Assembly (NCBI GenBank): GCA_965243385.1
Contig: CBDEUV010000002.1
Span: 1,240,001 to 1,304,000 of the forward strand
Length of the DNA: 64,000 nt
Source of the DNA: JANSYA01 sp965243385
GTDB lineage: Bacteria > Spirochaetota > Leptospiria > Leptospirales > Leptonemataceae
Reading direction: 5' to 3'
The translations under genes and the position numbers were made by a program. Every line of letters begins with the position of its first letter. Position 1 is the stretch's first letter. Below the pieces are notes generated by a model. It was not told where the DNA came from and made no database searches. It saw nothing but the letters and a program-made list of their open reading frames with translations. Below are positions 37,054 to 46,310 of this stretch, one piece after another.

Positions 37054-38349
37054 TTATAATAGCAGTAGATTCAATTCGCTCACGCCGAAACCGCTGCCCG
37101 TCGCCGCGCTCAGATCCACGATCTGACAGCTTGCGCCGTCCTGCCGGCAATAATAGTACAGCAACGCGTTTCCGCCGCCGGCATTGATCGACGCGGCATA
37201 GGCGCAGCTGCTGTCCGCCGAAACAACCGGTCCCTGGCCGGTGTTGCTTCCCAGGGTCGCTCCGATATTGGCATGAATGCAGTTCGTGCCGTCTATATCG
37301 CAGCGCCACAGCGCCGCCCGACTGCCCGCGAACGGATTCGACGCAACCGTGTAAATCCGCCGGTCCGGCCCCAGAATGGAATCCGCAAGAAAGGCCGACT
37401 CACCAGCGCTTACGTCCACGAAAACGCAGCCCGTGCCGTCTTCCTGGCAGCGCACTCCTGCGAGGCTATTGCTCCTCTGGCTCTGCGCGATAAAAATATT
37501 TCGCCCCGAGGTCTGATCGTGAATCACCGTCGGATTGAACCCGGTGCCGCTGCCGAGACCGGCTGCCAGACCAACATCCGTATACGTACAGCCCATTGCG
37601 TTGAGATCGCAGCGATAGAAACCTGCGGTGTTCAATGCGCCGCTGTTATTTGTGGCCGCCGCGTACAGCCGCTGATCGACGCCGTCCAGGACCAACGACG
37701 GATTGAAACCGGTGAAGTCTGGCTGGCCGGTCACGGCTGAAGCGTCGATTGTCACGCAGCCGGTGCCGTCGAGATTGCAGCGATGAATTCCCAGTCGATC
37801 CACGCCGCCGGTGGAATCCCGCGTCGCCGTAACGAGTCGCTGATTCACCAGATCGACCGCCGAAGAGGGGGTGCGGCCCGAGCTGTTTCCGGATGTCAGA
37901 TCCGCGTACATGCAGCCCGTGCCGTCGGGATTGCAGCGAAAGAGCCCGAGACGATCGTTGGCCGCACTGTTGCGCGCGGTCACCAGCAAACGGTTGTTCA
38001 CGGGATCGAAGACCAGGTCCGGTTCGTGGCCCGTATCGTTCCCCTGTCCGGCGACGGCCGACGCGTCGATTGTAACGCAGCCGGTCCCATCGCGATTGCA
38101 GCGAAAAAGGATCAGACGACCGTTGATCCGATTTCGAACGGCCAGCGCCATCGTTCCGGCCGGCACGCACTCGCTCGACCCCGCGTCCCCGATCCCGGCG
38201 GCCCCGACCAGGCCGGCCAGCAAGAATACAAGCGAATCGGAGTCCTCTTCGCTGCGTTCGGGAAAGACACCGACAAGCGGATGGGCGAAGGAACAGCCAA
38301 CCGAAATGCTTGCTCCCGATAAGAAAAGGATCAACAGAGCCGTACGCAT
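37054..38349 (-). CDS. Seven-repeat CxxDGxGC lipoprotein (paralogue B)
   Basis: Also 431 residues and clearly a duplicate of the gene at 35571. Lipobox SVGCS, then ERSEEDSDSLVFLLAGLV. Seven C-X6-C motifs occur in the same order: RCNRDGTGC, RCNPDGTGC, RCNLDGTGC, RCDLNAMGC, RCQEDGTGC, RCDIDGTNC and YCRQDGASC. The exceptional fourth repeat is shared by both copies, so the exception predates the duplication. Both end in a run LLLL. Probably a beta-propeller lipoprotein of unknown ligand. The upstream region has the inverted repeat CACAAAAA/TTTTTGTG near 38437. Confidence 0.82.
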   Translation of the reverse strand: MRTALLILFLSGASISVGCSFAHPLVGVFPERSEEDSDSLVFLLAGLVGAAGIGDAGSSECVPAGTMALAVRNRINGRLILFRCNRDGTGCVTIDASAVAGQGNDTGHEPDLVFDPVNNRLLVTARNSAANDRLGLFRCNPDGTGCMYADLTSGNSSGRTPSSAVDLVNQRLVTATRDSTGGVDRLGIHRCNLDGTGCVTIDASAVTGQPDFTGFNPSLVLDGVDQRLYAAATNNSGALNTAGFYRCDLNAMGCTYTDVGLAAGLGSGTGFNPTVIHDQTSGRNIFIAQSQRSNSLAGVRCQEDGTGCVFVDVSAGESAFLADSILGPDRRIYTVASNPFAGSRAALWRCDIDGTNCIHANIGATLGSNTGQGPVVSADSSCAYAASINAGGGNALLYYYCRQDGASCQIVDLSAATGSGFGVSELNLLLL

Positions 38350-38685
38350 GAAATCAACGACATCCGCCGGTTTTCGGCGTTTCTCACGTCAGGAACCATG
38401 ATCACACGAATCTCATATTTCAGAAACCTCTTTTTACACAAAAAACCATTTTTGTGCATTTGAAACCTGTCAAAAATCGGACGGAGACGAAGGACGGGGG
38501 TGGCTCCCTTCCCGAAATCGCCACTGCCCGCTCCCGCTGCCCGCAGAGCCCTGAGGCTGTTGAAAAACAGGCGCAGGGCAGGCTGATCGACCGCAAGCCG
38601 GTGCACAGCGGCCTGCAACTTATTCGACAACCTGCGCCCTCCCGCTTCCGGCTTGACTCCGCCGCCCTCCGGCCCAGCATGAATT
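38350..38685. other. 336-base intergenic region with palindromic repeats
   Basis: Divergent between paralogue B and aroC. It contains CACAAAAA-ACCA-TTTTTGTG at about 38436-38455, which may be an operator, and a 22-base repeat at 38551-38572 built round CTGTTGAAAAACAG. That repeat is flanked by GCCCTG and CAGGGC, so it can fold into a longer hairpin. A near-identical inverted copy lies at 46370-46391. No gene is supported here. Confidence 0.5.
38551..38572. repeat. Dispersed palindromic repeat, copy 1
   Basis: Core CTGTTGAAAAACAG with GC-rich flanks, near identical to the inverted copy at 46370-46391. It is in a divergent intergenic region, so it is not a simple terminator in both places. Similar sequences often mark ends of old insertion elements, but none is visible here. 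Confidence 0.6.
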
Positions 38686-39945
38686 GTGTCTTCGATCAGC
38701 GGACAAATCTTCAGCATCACAACTTTCGGCGAATCGCACGGACCGGGGGTGGGCGTCGTGATCGACGGCTGCCCGGCCGGCTTTCCGCTGGATCTCGAAG
38801 ACATCCAGCTGCAACTCTCGCGGCGGCGGCCCGGCCAGAATCGCCTGACGACTCCGCGTAAAGAAGACGACACTCTCGAAGTCCTGAGCGGCGTCTTCGA
38901 GGGCCGCACTCTGGGCACGCCTATCGCCATTCTCGTCCGGAATACCAACGTCAAGTCGAAGGACTACGCCGGCTGGGCGCAGATCTACCGGCCGTCGCAC
39001 GCGGACTACACCTATCATATTAAGTACGGCTATCGCACGCCCCACGGCGGCGGACGTGCATCGGTGCGCGAAACCATCGGTCGGGTCGCGGCGGGAGCGC
39101 TCGCCGGACAGATCTTAAAACACGATCTGGGCATTGAAACCATCGCCTGGGTCGATTCGGTCGCCGATATAGACGCGGGCCTGCTGGAGCAACCGCCGAC
39201 CGATCGCGACAGCGTGGACGCTTCACTGGTACGCTGTCCGCATAGCGGGAGCAGCGATCGAATGATCACTGCGATCGAAGGCGCGCGTAAAGCCGGCGAT
39301 TCACTCGGCGGAACCATCGGTGTGGTCGTAAACAACGTGCCCCCCGGTCTCGGCGATCCGGTATTCGATAAACTCGAGGCGGATCTCGCGAAGGCCTGTC
39401 TGAGCATTTCGGCCTGCAAGGGTTTCGAATCCGGCAGCGGCTTCGCGGGCACGCGCGTCCGCGGATCCGAACACAACGACATTTTCATTAATCCGGAGGG
39501 CGATGCAAACGCCGCCCCGGCGAAGGCGGATGCTGCCAATGGAAGCAGCGGAAAGCAGGCGTTAGACGGTCCGGTCGAATTCATGGACGTCCCTGTGCTG
39601 CAGACCCGGACGAATCGCTCCGGCGGCATTCAGGGCGGCATTACCAACGGCATGCCGATTACCATGCGACTGGCCTTCAAACCGGTCGCGACGATTCAGC
39701 AATTTCAGGAAACCATCAACGAGGCCGGCCAGCCCGAGCAACTGCGTCCCGGCGGTCGCCACGATCCCTGCGTGCTGCCCCGGGCCGTACCGATCGTCGA
39801 GTCGGTCGTGAACCTGGTGCTGATGGACGCCTATCTGCGCCAGCGGGCGGCGAATCCCGAATGGTGGTTGCGTTTCGTCGCCGCGCGTCGAGAACAGCAG
39901 ACTCAAAACACTTCCCGGAATTCCACGGGGGTTGCTCCGTCGTGA
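38686..39945 (+). CDS. aroC: Chorismate synthase
   Basis: Converts EPSP to chorismate using reduced FMN, the last step of the shikimate pathway. 419 residues with the family signatures GESHGPGVGVVIDGCPAG, RRRPGQNRLTTPRKEDDT, the second GGGRASVRETIGRVAAGA motif and RHDPCVLPRAVPIVESVVNLVLMDAYL. It is longer than usual because of an Ala/Asp/Gly insertion near residue 275 (EGDANAAPAKADAANGSSGK). The next gene starts at the aroC stop (GTGA). Confidence 0.95.
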   Translation: MSSISGQIFSITTFGESHGPGVGVVIDGCPAGFPLDLEDIQLQLSRRRPGQNRLTTPRKEDDTLEVLSGVFEGRTLGTPIAILVRNTNVKSKDYAGWAQIYRPSHADYTYHIKYGYRTPHGGGRASVRETIGRVAAGALAGQILKHDLGIETIAWVDSVADIDAGLLEQPPTDRDSVDASLVRCPHSGSSDRMITAIEGARKAGDSLGGTIGVVVNNVPPGLGDPVFDKLEADLAKACLSISACKGFESGSGFAGTRVRGSEHNDIFINPEGDANAAPAKADAANGSSGKQALDGPVEFMDVPVLQTRTNRSGGIQGGITNGMPITMRLAFKPVATIQQFQETINEAGQPEQLRPGGRHDPCVLPRAVPIVESVVNLVLMDAYLRQRAANPEWWLRFVAARREQQTQNTSRNSTGVAPS

Positions 39946-40190
39946 GACAGTATCGGTTTTTGCTGCCGGCTCTACTCGCACTCGCGCTGTACTGCGGCAA
40001 TACTTTCGTGGCCGCGTCCTGCCAGCGCGATTGCGAAGATGAAAATCAGATCTGCCTTTTGACCGGCGCGTTGTTTCAAACCACGGCCAGCGGCGAACCC
40101 TCCGACTTTTTCAGCCTGCTCTTCTTGAGCTGCCAGAGCGCTTTGTATGTGTGTGAAGACACCTGCGGCGGCGCCGTCGGCAGATTATAA
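39942..40190 (+). CDS. Small Cys-rich secreted protein
   Basis: 82 residues starting at the GTG that overlaps the aroC stop. A clear signal peptide (MRQYRFLLPALLALALYCGN TFVAA, cleaved near ASC) is followed by a short mature chain with six Cys in SCQRDCEDENQIC...SCQSALYVCEDTC. The C-X3-C-X6-C pattern suggests disulfides in the periplasm. Not recognised. Coupled to aroC by a 4-base overlap although the functions look unrelated. Confidence 0.65.
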   Translation: MRQYRFLLPALLALALYCGNTFVAASCQRDCEDENQICLLTGALFQTTASGEPSDFFSLLFLSCQSALYVCEDTCGGAVGRL

Positions 40191-40275
40191 ACCCCGGCTG
40201 CCCGAGCGGGGCGCCGGGCGGACTGCAATTCTACTTGCAAACTGGCCGGCCTCCCCTGCATGCTCGCCCAATACC

Positions 40276-41634
40276 ATGCATACTACGGCGCGCACTGCAA
40301 ATGATTCATCTTTCCTGAAATTCCCGAAGCCATCGTCGGGCGCCAGGTCCGAGCGCAGGAACGCTTCCGGAAGCGCTACGGCGGGTCTGCTTGCCCCGCG
40401 CGGGCTGGCCATCCTGGTATTCATGCTCGGCCTGGTCGCATCGTGTTCGAAAAAAGAAGCGCCCCCGATCGAGCCGGCCGCGCTCTTCGAAAGCGTGGAA
40501 AGCGTCCTGGCGGCGGATTATTATTTTCCGGAAGGCGAAGGCTGGAATCTGGCGGTGCTGTACGGCGCGGCCCAGAAGGCCCTCGGCAACGAGAGCGGCG
40601 GCAATACGCGCGAAGCTCTGAGCGCCGCCCTGAACGCGGAACCCGCCGAGCAGCGGCGCCGCAAAATCTACACCGCCCTCTCCGCATTTCTAAACGCCCT
40701 CCCGGTCGGCTACAATACCTTTACGCGCGCCGAAAGTCTGCTGTGGAGCCGCGATCCGGAGCGGACCGCCGGAGTCGGACTGGTTCTGCGCATGGTCGGC
40801 CCCGGTCGATTCCTGGCGATGGATACGCTCGAGGGCAGCGCGTCCTATCGTGCCAGCATGGAAGCGGGTAATTATTTAAGCGAGATCGACGGCCAGTCTA
40901 CGAAAGACATGGATCTGGAAGAAGTCGTGGGTCGCATACGCGGCCCCGCCGAAAGCGAAGTCGTACTGAGATACGAATCGGGCGAGAGCTTCACGCTACA
41001 GCGCGGCGAAGTCAGTTTTCGTAATATTCTCAACGCCGAGTGGGCCCTCTCAAACGGCGATCGCGCCGAGTACATTATGCTGCGTTCGACGCTGGCGGAT
41101 ACTGTCGGCCAGGTGCGCGGATTGCTCGCCCGCCTGGGACAGCGTGAAGTTTTGATTCTGGATTTGCGGCGTCTGCATCACGGCGATTACGAAAATTGTT
41201 TCGGACTGGCGAATCTCTTCGTGAATCAGGCGCGCCTGGGCGGCGTACGCTTTCGGGATCGCGAACCAGTCGACTTCGTGGCGGACAGCGAATCCATCTT
41301 TAAGGGCAAGATCTACGTGGTGCTCGGCGAAAACGCATCGCCCTTCGCCGAAACTCTGGCGGCGGCGCTGGCGGTCGCGCCGAACGTCACCCTGGTCGGC
41401 AAATCGGGCGAAGGCCGCGCCTTCGTTTCGAGCGTCACTCCCATCGCCGGCGGAGTGGAGCTTACCCTGACCGGCGGACTGGTCCTCGGCCCGGACGACA
41501 AACCGCTGTATAAAACGGGCGTACCGGTCGACGCGACGGTCGCGGCCCCGCTGCCCCGCAATCCTCCGCTGACCACTGTCGATCGCGACGATCCCGTACA
41601 GGTGTATCTCGCGCAGACGCTGGGCATGAAATAA
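40276..41634 (+). CDS. S41-like peptidase lipoprotein, probably inactive
   Basis: About 452 residues from MHTTARTANDSSF; a shorter start at MLGLVASC is possible. Lipobox LGLVASC. A PDZ-like segment (AGVGLVLRMVGPGRFLAMDTLEGSASYRASMEAGNYLSEIDG) precedes an S41 fold. The Ser of ENASPFAETLAAALA aligns with the catalytic Ser. Where active CtpA/Prc enzymes have a Lys (TFGKG) this one reads SGEGRAF, so the general-base Lys seems to be missing or replaced by Arg. It may bind peptides without cutting. The alignment is by eye. Confidence 0.7.
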   Translation: MHTTARTANDSSFLKFPKPSSGARSERRNASGSATAGLLAPRGLAILVFMLGLVASCSKKEAPPIEPAALFESVESVLAADYYFPEGEGWNLAVLYGAAQKALGNESGGNTREALSAALNAEPAEQRRRKIYTALSAFLNALPVGYNTFTRAESLLWSRDPERTAGVGLVLRMVGPGRFLAMDTLEGSASYRASMEAGNYLSEIDGQSTKDMDLEEVVGRIRGPAESEVVLRYESGESFTLQRGEVSFRNILNAEWALSNGDRAEYIMLRSTLADTVGQVRGLLARLGQREVLILDLRRLHHGDYENCFGLANLFVNQARLGGVRFRDREPVDFVADSESIFKGKIYVVLGENASPFAETLAAALAVAPNVTLVGKSGEGRAFVSSVTPIAGGVELTLTGGLVLGPDDKPLYKTGVPVDATVAAPLPRNPPLTTVDRDDPVQVYLAQTLGMK

Positions 41635-41858
41635 CGGACGAAAGTCTGGTCTGTTTTTTATGGGGGGCCCTGCCCCCCTGGCTTCGGCCCGGCGCCCGTA
41701 ACTATATTTCCAGGGGCTCCGGCGGTGAACGGGCCTGCGCCACCCCCCGGTCACGGGAGGGCGCTGTGAACTCACGACGACGCGGCGGAATCGCCGGTCC
41801 TATCCGTCCCGGTTTTTTCTGATTGCGACGGGCGCGGAGTTCAGAGCGCAGTAGCTGG

Positions 41859-42131
41859 ATGAAATACCGACTGATTGTAATCGCGTGTCTGATGGCGGCC
41901 GTCGCCCTGGTCTCCTGCGCTGGACCGGAGAACGGCTCCTCAGGAAACAGCGGACCCATGACGCCGGATCAATGCGAAGCGCGCGGCGGAACGATTATGG
42001 GCGATCCCGGCGACGGCCGCATCCATCGCCCCGACTATCGCTGTCCGAACGGCGAGCCGGCGCTGGGCCCGGTCCGTTATGAAACCGGCGATATGATCCC
42101 CGTCGAGGGATCGGTGTGCTGTCCGAAATAA
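41859..42131 (+). CDS. Small hypothetical lipoprotein
   Basis: 90 residues from MKYRLIVIACLMAAVALVSCAG, a good lipobox. The mature part contains three Cys (DQCEARGG, DYRCPNGE, SVCCPK) and Gly/Pro-rich loops, resembling short secreted spirochaetal lipoproteins, but no family is recognised. The ORF opens 36 bases earlier; the internal ATG gives the proper signal peptide. Its stop lies inside an inverted repeat. Confidence 0.65.
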   Translation: MKYRLIVIACLMAAVALVSCAGPENGSSGNSGPMTPDQCEARGGTIMGDPGDGRIHRPDYRCPNGEPALGPVRYETGDMIPVEGSVCCPK

Positions 42132-42142
42132 GCACACCGATC
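42109..42142 (+). terminator. Perfect inverted repeat overlapping the gene end
   Basis: GATCGGTGTGCT (42109-42120) and AGCACACCGATC (42131-42142) form a 12-bp stem that includes the stop codon region of the small lipoprotein gene. No T run follows (TTCCCG), so it may be a weak terminator or a 3' stabilising hairpin. Confidence 0.5.
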
Positions 42143-42224
42143 TTCCCGCGCGCTTCAGGCAAAAACAGCCGGCTCGTAATTCTGAATCCGCGGACGGCGC
42201 ACGAAAGCCTCTAATCAGCAGTTC

Positions 42225-43310
42225 TCAGCGATGAAACGCGGCAATTCGTTCGCGGATATTTGCACGCAGATTCATATAGAACAGGTTGTAGTCGAGGCGA
42301 TGATAGTTGCCGCGATTGCCCGCTTCGTAGATTTCATCCAGCGAACCCCTGGGGGGAGTGATATTCAACAGGCCGGCGTCATCGCAGTTGGCGTCGTGGA
42401 GTTCCGGATCCACGCGGCTGAGATCCGGGGGGACGGCGCCGCGGTGGAGCGCGGCCGGCGCGATGGCAGTCGAATTCGCGCTCCAGTCCAGGGGATTCAC
42501 GCAATGCGCCGCGACGCCTTCGCGATCCAGCGGTAGATTGATCAAACTCGTGCCGCGAGCGACGGCCCGGTACGTCACAAAACACCCCGTTTGATTCGCG
42601 CGTTCGCACACCCGGAAATCCTGCGCCGCCGAAACGTCCCCCGCGCCCCGCCCCGCACTCGATGGAAACTCGTCTCGATACACCGCGCCGCCGATCAGAT
42701 AAGCGGCGATCAGGCGCCCGCGAATTTTCGGCAGGAATTCTCTCATCAGACGAGTCGCGTGCAGCGTGCCCTGACTGTGCGCGGCGACGATCAAAGGGCG
42801 CCCGCGATTCTCGTACTTCAGATAGTATTCAAAAGCCGCACGCACGTCTCCGTAGGCCAGGTCGAGCGCCTGGAGCGCGTCCTGCGAATCGTCGATAAAG
42901 GCAAAGATAGAAGCCTGACGGTAGCGCGGCGCGTATATGCGGGCGCAACAGTTAAAGACCGTGGCCTGTCGTTTGATCGAACCCAGGTCGGTGATCTGAT
43001 TAACATCTTCATCCGCGAGATTCGCGTTCCAGTGATCGTTGCTGAAATGGGTGGTCGGATGTACGAAAAAGACGTCGGCTTGAGCGCGCTCCTGCCCGTC
43101 AATTGCGTCGGGAGGCAACTGATCGGCTTCGTCGACTGTATCCGGGCGCGCGCTCCAGTGAGCGGCGGTTGCATAGTCGGGCGCGGGCGGCCGCGTCTGA
43201 TTTTGAAAATCGCCGGGGCCCACCAGGCTGACCATCGCGAGGCAGGACGGAGTCGCAAGCAGACACAGGGCCGGCAAGGCCAGAGATTGAATAAACGCTT
43301 TTCGCTTCAC
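42225..43310 (-). CDS. DUF3089 alpha/beta-hydrolase-like lipoprotein
   Basis: About 361 residues from a GTG (MKRKAFIQSLALPALCLLATPSC), with lipobox ATPSC; the frame is open 36 codons further. DUF3089 features are FFVHPTTHFSNDHWNA, ARIYAPRYRQASIFAF, YGDVRAAFEYYLKYENRGRPLIVAAHSQG (the nucleophile elbow Ser) and AYLIGG. The family is predicted to be serine esterases or lipases of unknown substrate. It follows feoB on the same strand. Confidence 0.82.
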   Translation of the reverse strand: MKRKAFIQSLALPALCLLATPSCLAMVSLVGPGDFQNQTRPPAPDYATAAHWSARPDTVDEADQLPPDAIDGQERAQADVFFVHPTTHFSNDHWNANLADEDVNQITDLGSIKRQATVFNCCARIYAPRYRQASIFAFIDDSQDALQALDLAYGDVRAAFEYYLKYENRGRPLIVAAHSQGTLHATRLMREFLPKIRGRLIAAYLIGGAVYRDEFPSSAGRGAGDVSAAQDFRVCERANQTGCFVTYRAVARGTSLINLPLDREGVAAHCVNPLDWSANSTAIAPAALHRGAVPPDLSRVDPELHDANCDDAGLLNITPPRGSLDEIYEAGNRGNYHRLDYNLFYMNLRANIRERIAAFHR

Positions 43311-43371
43311 GTAAGTTTTGACGCGGGCGTGGGCCTGCAGCCAGAGCTCAGAACGCACGCGGTTTGATGTA

Positions 43372-45693
43372 CTATTCCAGACCAAAAGCGCGGCCGGCCT
43401 GGTAGACCACCAGGCCAAAGACGTACGCGAGCGCCGTCATGTATACGAACATAAACCCGGCCCAGCGCCAGTTATTGAGTTCCCGCCAGACCGTCGCGAG
43501 CGTACTCATACACTGACTGCAGAGCGCGAAGAATACCATCAGGGTGACGGCGACCAGCGGCGTATAGACCGCGCTACCGTCGTCGTGAGTTTCCGCCGCC
43601 ATGCGGTCGCGCAGAGATCCGGACTCTTCGTCCACATCCGCACCCACGTTATAAATGATGCCCAGAGTCGCGATGATCACCTCGCGGGCGGGAAAGGCTC
43701 CCAGAATGCCCACCGAAATCTTCCAGTCGAATCCGAGCGGCGCAAAGATCGGCTGCACCGCGTGGCCCAGGCGTCCCAGAAAGCTCTGTTCGAGGTAGGC
43801 GCCGGAAATCTCGTTATCGATTTGCGCGCGCAACTCTTCCGCTGCTGCAGCCGCGTCGTCCGGAAGTTCAGAGACGCTTGAAGTGGATTCAGGCACGGCG
43901 CCGAGTTGTTCGGCGTACTGCGCTTCGATATTCGCGGCGATCGAATCCGGCCGCGGGAAATAGCTCATCGCCCAGATGACGATCGACGCGGCGAAGATCA
44001 CCGTGCCGGCCCGCACCAGGAATTTTTTCGAGGCTTCGTACGCGCGAAAGGCGACGTTCGAAGCCACCGGCCAGCGATACTCCGGCAATTCCAGTACGAA
44101 CGGAATCGACGGGGTCTTCAAGAATCCGCGGTTTAAGATCCAGGCGACCGGCAAGGCGACGACCAATCCCAGACCATGCATGCCGAAGAGCGTCAGCGAC
44201 GCCCAGCCCGCGCCGAAATGCGGTTCGATGAACGCGCCGATCATCAGGAGATATACGGGCAAGCGCGCCGAGCAGGACATCAACGGCGCGATCAGAATCG
44301 TCGTCAAACGGGCCCGGGGATCGGGCATGACCCGCGCGGCCATAACCCCGGGCACCGCGCAGGCGAAACTCGAAAGCATTGGAATAAAGGCGCGACCGTT
44401 GAGGCCCGTCCAGCCCAGCAGGCGGTCCATTAAAAACGCGGCGCGCGCCAGATAGCCGCTGTCTTCGAGAAAGGCGATGAATAAAAACAAAATGATGATC
44501 TGCGGCAAAAAGATCACGACCGAGCCGACCCCGGTAATCACGCCGTCGACAACGAGCGACTGCAACATGGGCGTGGCGACCAGGAAGCCGCCGACGAATT
44601 CGCCGAGCAGGCCCGTGCCCTCGTCGATGAAATCCATAAACGGACCGGCCCAGCTGTAGATCGCCTGAAAGACAGTGTACATGATCCCGGCGAAAGCCGC
44701 GAAACCAAAGAGTCGGTGCGTTAAAAACGCATCGAGCTTCTGGCTGAAACTTTTGCGTTCGTTCTGTGCGCGCTCCTCGACGCCTTTGAGAATCCCGTCG
44801 ACCCAGCGATAACGCGCAACGGCGATACCGGCCGGATTCAGCGCAAGAGCGTGCGCGTCCTTGCGCAGCCGCTGCAACGTATCACGGGCGGATGAAATCT
44901 CGTTAATTCGCGGAACGAGCGCATGACTGTCGCCGATCAGCAACTGTCGCGCTTCAAAGCCGCCGAGCGGCAGCGTTTCCGATAATTCGCTTTGCAAATC
45001 TACGACGAGCCGCTCGAGCTCCGCCGGAAAATCGGGACCGGGAACCGCCGCTTGCTTTCCAGAATCCGAGGCTTCGCCGCTCGCGGATTCGAGCGCCGCC
45101 CGGAGCGCTTCCCGGAGCTTGCGTAAATCTTCGCGATCGCGGCTGACCACCGGAACAACCGGCACGCCCAGTTTTTTCTCAAGCGCCGGGATATCGAGTC
45201 GCACCTGCGCGCTTTCCAGAAGATCAGTCATGGTCAGCGCGACGACCACCGGCTGGTCCAGTTCGCGAACCTGTGAAAATAAAAACAGATTTCTCTGGAG
45301 ATTCGTGGCATCCAGAATGCACAGAATGACGTCCGGACGTTCGCTGCCCCCCTCGCCGAGGCGCCCCATTAAAACGTCGGCGGCGGCCTCTTCGTCCGGC
45401 GATACCGCGGTCAGACTGTAGAGACCCGGAAGGTCGACCAGCTCGACGCTTGCATGGGACGCGCCGGCCAGCTTGAGAAAGCCCATCTTCTTATCGACGG
45501 TCACGCCTGGATAATTCGCGACCTTCTGCCGCGTTCCGCACAGGGCGTTGAAGATCGTCGATTTCCCGGTGTTCGGATTACCGGCGATCGCGATGACGGG
45601 GCGCTTGCGCACGCTCTGCGGGCTGCGGGAGGACGGTGAGACGGTGGATGTAGGCATAGTTAATTCGGGTGCGGGGGTCGGATTCGATTTCAA
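43372..45693 (-). CDS. feoB: Ferrous iron transporter FeoB
   Basis: Main Fe2+ importer of the inner membrane. 773 residues: an N-terminal G domain (G1 GNPNTGKST, G3 DLPG), a helical GDI-like linker (about 170-310), then about eight helices with gate motifs such as SSFACAVPGVMAARVM and ARLPVYLLMIGAFI. The G4 motif usually NxxD reads TMTD here, which may alter nucleotide preference. Start is TTG at 45693 or ATG at 45657. FeoA lies 40 bases upstream. Repressed by iron through the Fur-like box is an inference. Confidence 0.95.
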   Translation of the reverse strand: MKSNPTPAPELTMPTSTVSPSSRSPQSVRKRPVIAIAGNPNTGKSTIFNALCGTRQKVANYPGVTVDKKMGFLKLAGASHASVELVDLPGLYSLTAVSPDEEAAADVLMGRLGEGGSERPDVILCILDATNLQRNLFLFSQVRELDQPVVVALTMTDLLESAQVRLDIPALEKKLGVPVVPVVSRDREDLRKLREALRAALESASGEASDSGKQAAVPGPDFPAELERLVVDLQSELSETLPLGGFEARQLLIGDSHALVPRINEISSARDTLQRLRKDAHALALNPAGIAVARYRWVDGILKGVEERAQNERKSFSQKLDAFLTHRLFGFAAFAGIMYTVFQAIYSWAGPFMDFIDEGTGLLGEFVGGFLVATPMLQSLVVDGVITGVGSVVIFLPQIIILFLFIAFLEDSGYLARAAFLMDRLLGWTGLNGRAFIPMLSSFACAVPGVMAARVMPDPRARLTTILIAPLMSCSARLPVYLLMIGAFIEPHFGAGWASLTLFGMHGLGLVVALPVAWILNRGFLKTPSIPFVLELPEYRWPVASNVAFRAYEASKKFLVRAGTVIFAASIVIWAMSYFPRPDSIAANIEAQYAEQLGAVPESTSSVSELPDDAAAAAEELRAQIDNEISGAYLEQSFLGRLGHAVQPIFAPLGFDWKISVGILGAFPAREVIIATLGIIYNVGADVDEESGSLRDRMAAETHDDGSAVYTPLVAVTLMVFFALCSQCMSTLATVWRELNNWRWAGFMFVYMTALAYVFGLVVYQAGRAFGLE

Positions 45694-45733
45694 GTACTCG
45701 TCCCGATTTCGTCAGTGAAAATGGGCGATGCGA

Positions 45734-46015
45734 TCATTCAGAGCGTTGGTGTTCCGGCGCTTCGAGCTGGATCGCGGAGGCTTCGCGCCGGCGCAGAACC
45801 AGGTCGTAGTTCATGACCCGGATTTCGATCGGATCGCCCAGGGGCGCCTGTTTGATCATCTGCACCTGTTCGCCGGGAATCAGACCGATTTCCATCAGGC
45901 GTACCAGGGCCGGATTGTTCGCATAGTCGACGGCGACGATACGCGCGCTTTCGCCCGGCCGGAGACTCGCCAGGGTCGCGCGCGAAGCGGAGGAAGAAGC
46001 TGAGGGTACGTTCAT
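45734..46015 (-). CDS. feoA: Ferrous iron transport accessory protein FeoA
   Basis: 93 residues forming the SH3-like FeoA domain: LRPGESARIVAVDYANNPALVRLMEIGLIPGEQVQMIKQAPLGDPIEIRVMNYDLVLRRREA. FeoA helps FeoB in the cytoplasm. Its start overlaps the stop of the small Cys-rich gene by 4 bases (ATGA), and feoB follows, so all three are probably one operon. Confidence 0.93.
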   Translation of the reverse strand: MNVPSASSSASRATLASLRPGESARIVAVDYANNPALVRLMEIGLIPGEQVQMIKQAPLGDPIEIRVMNYDLVLRRREASAIQLEAPEHQRSE

Positions 46016-46215
46016 GTTTTGTGGGCCTTCGCCACGCTGCAGGAATTGCAGGTGCTTTGCTCGCTGCGGTCCAGCTCCAGAGCGGCGCTACCCGAACGGG
46101 CGGGCCGGATCGCGCGCAGTCCGCGTCGGGCGATAAAATAGAGGGCGCCGGCAACCAGGCTGAGGATCGCCAGAGAATCGATGAGAGATTGGAATTCCAG
46201 ACCGGTCCATTGCAT
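46012..46215 (-). CDS. Small Feo-associated Cys-containing membrane protein
   Basis: 67 residues from MQWTGLEFQSL; the ATG at 46215 has GAGGTG six bases upstream, better than the GTG at 46224. One membrane helix (about 15-32) is followed by a cytoplasmic basic tail ending STCNSCSVAKAHKT, with a CxxC pair. It matches the FeoB-associated Cys-rich protein type (FeoC/P-like position). It may bind iron or regulate the transporter. First gene of the feo operon. Confidence 0.8.
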   Translation of the reverse strand: MQWTGLEFQSLIDSLAILSLVAGALYFIARRGLRAIRPARSGSAALELDRSEQSTCNSCSVAKAHKT

Positions 46216-46310
46216 TCCGGACACCTCTTCGCTTGGGCTGGCGGCCGGTTCAAGCCCGAACCATCAGCATACAGGCAGCCATCTTTTGAAGGGCATGGCT
46301 CCCTTCAAGA

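Noticed and set aside
38331..38954. 207-codon minus ORF over the aroC start
   Set aside because: Antisense to aroC and built partly from the palindromic intergenic region.
41660..41682. GGGGGG/CCCCCC hairpin after the S41-like gene as a terminator
   Set aside because: T run lies before the stem, not after it; function unclear.
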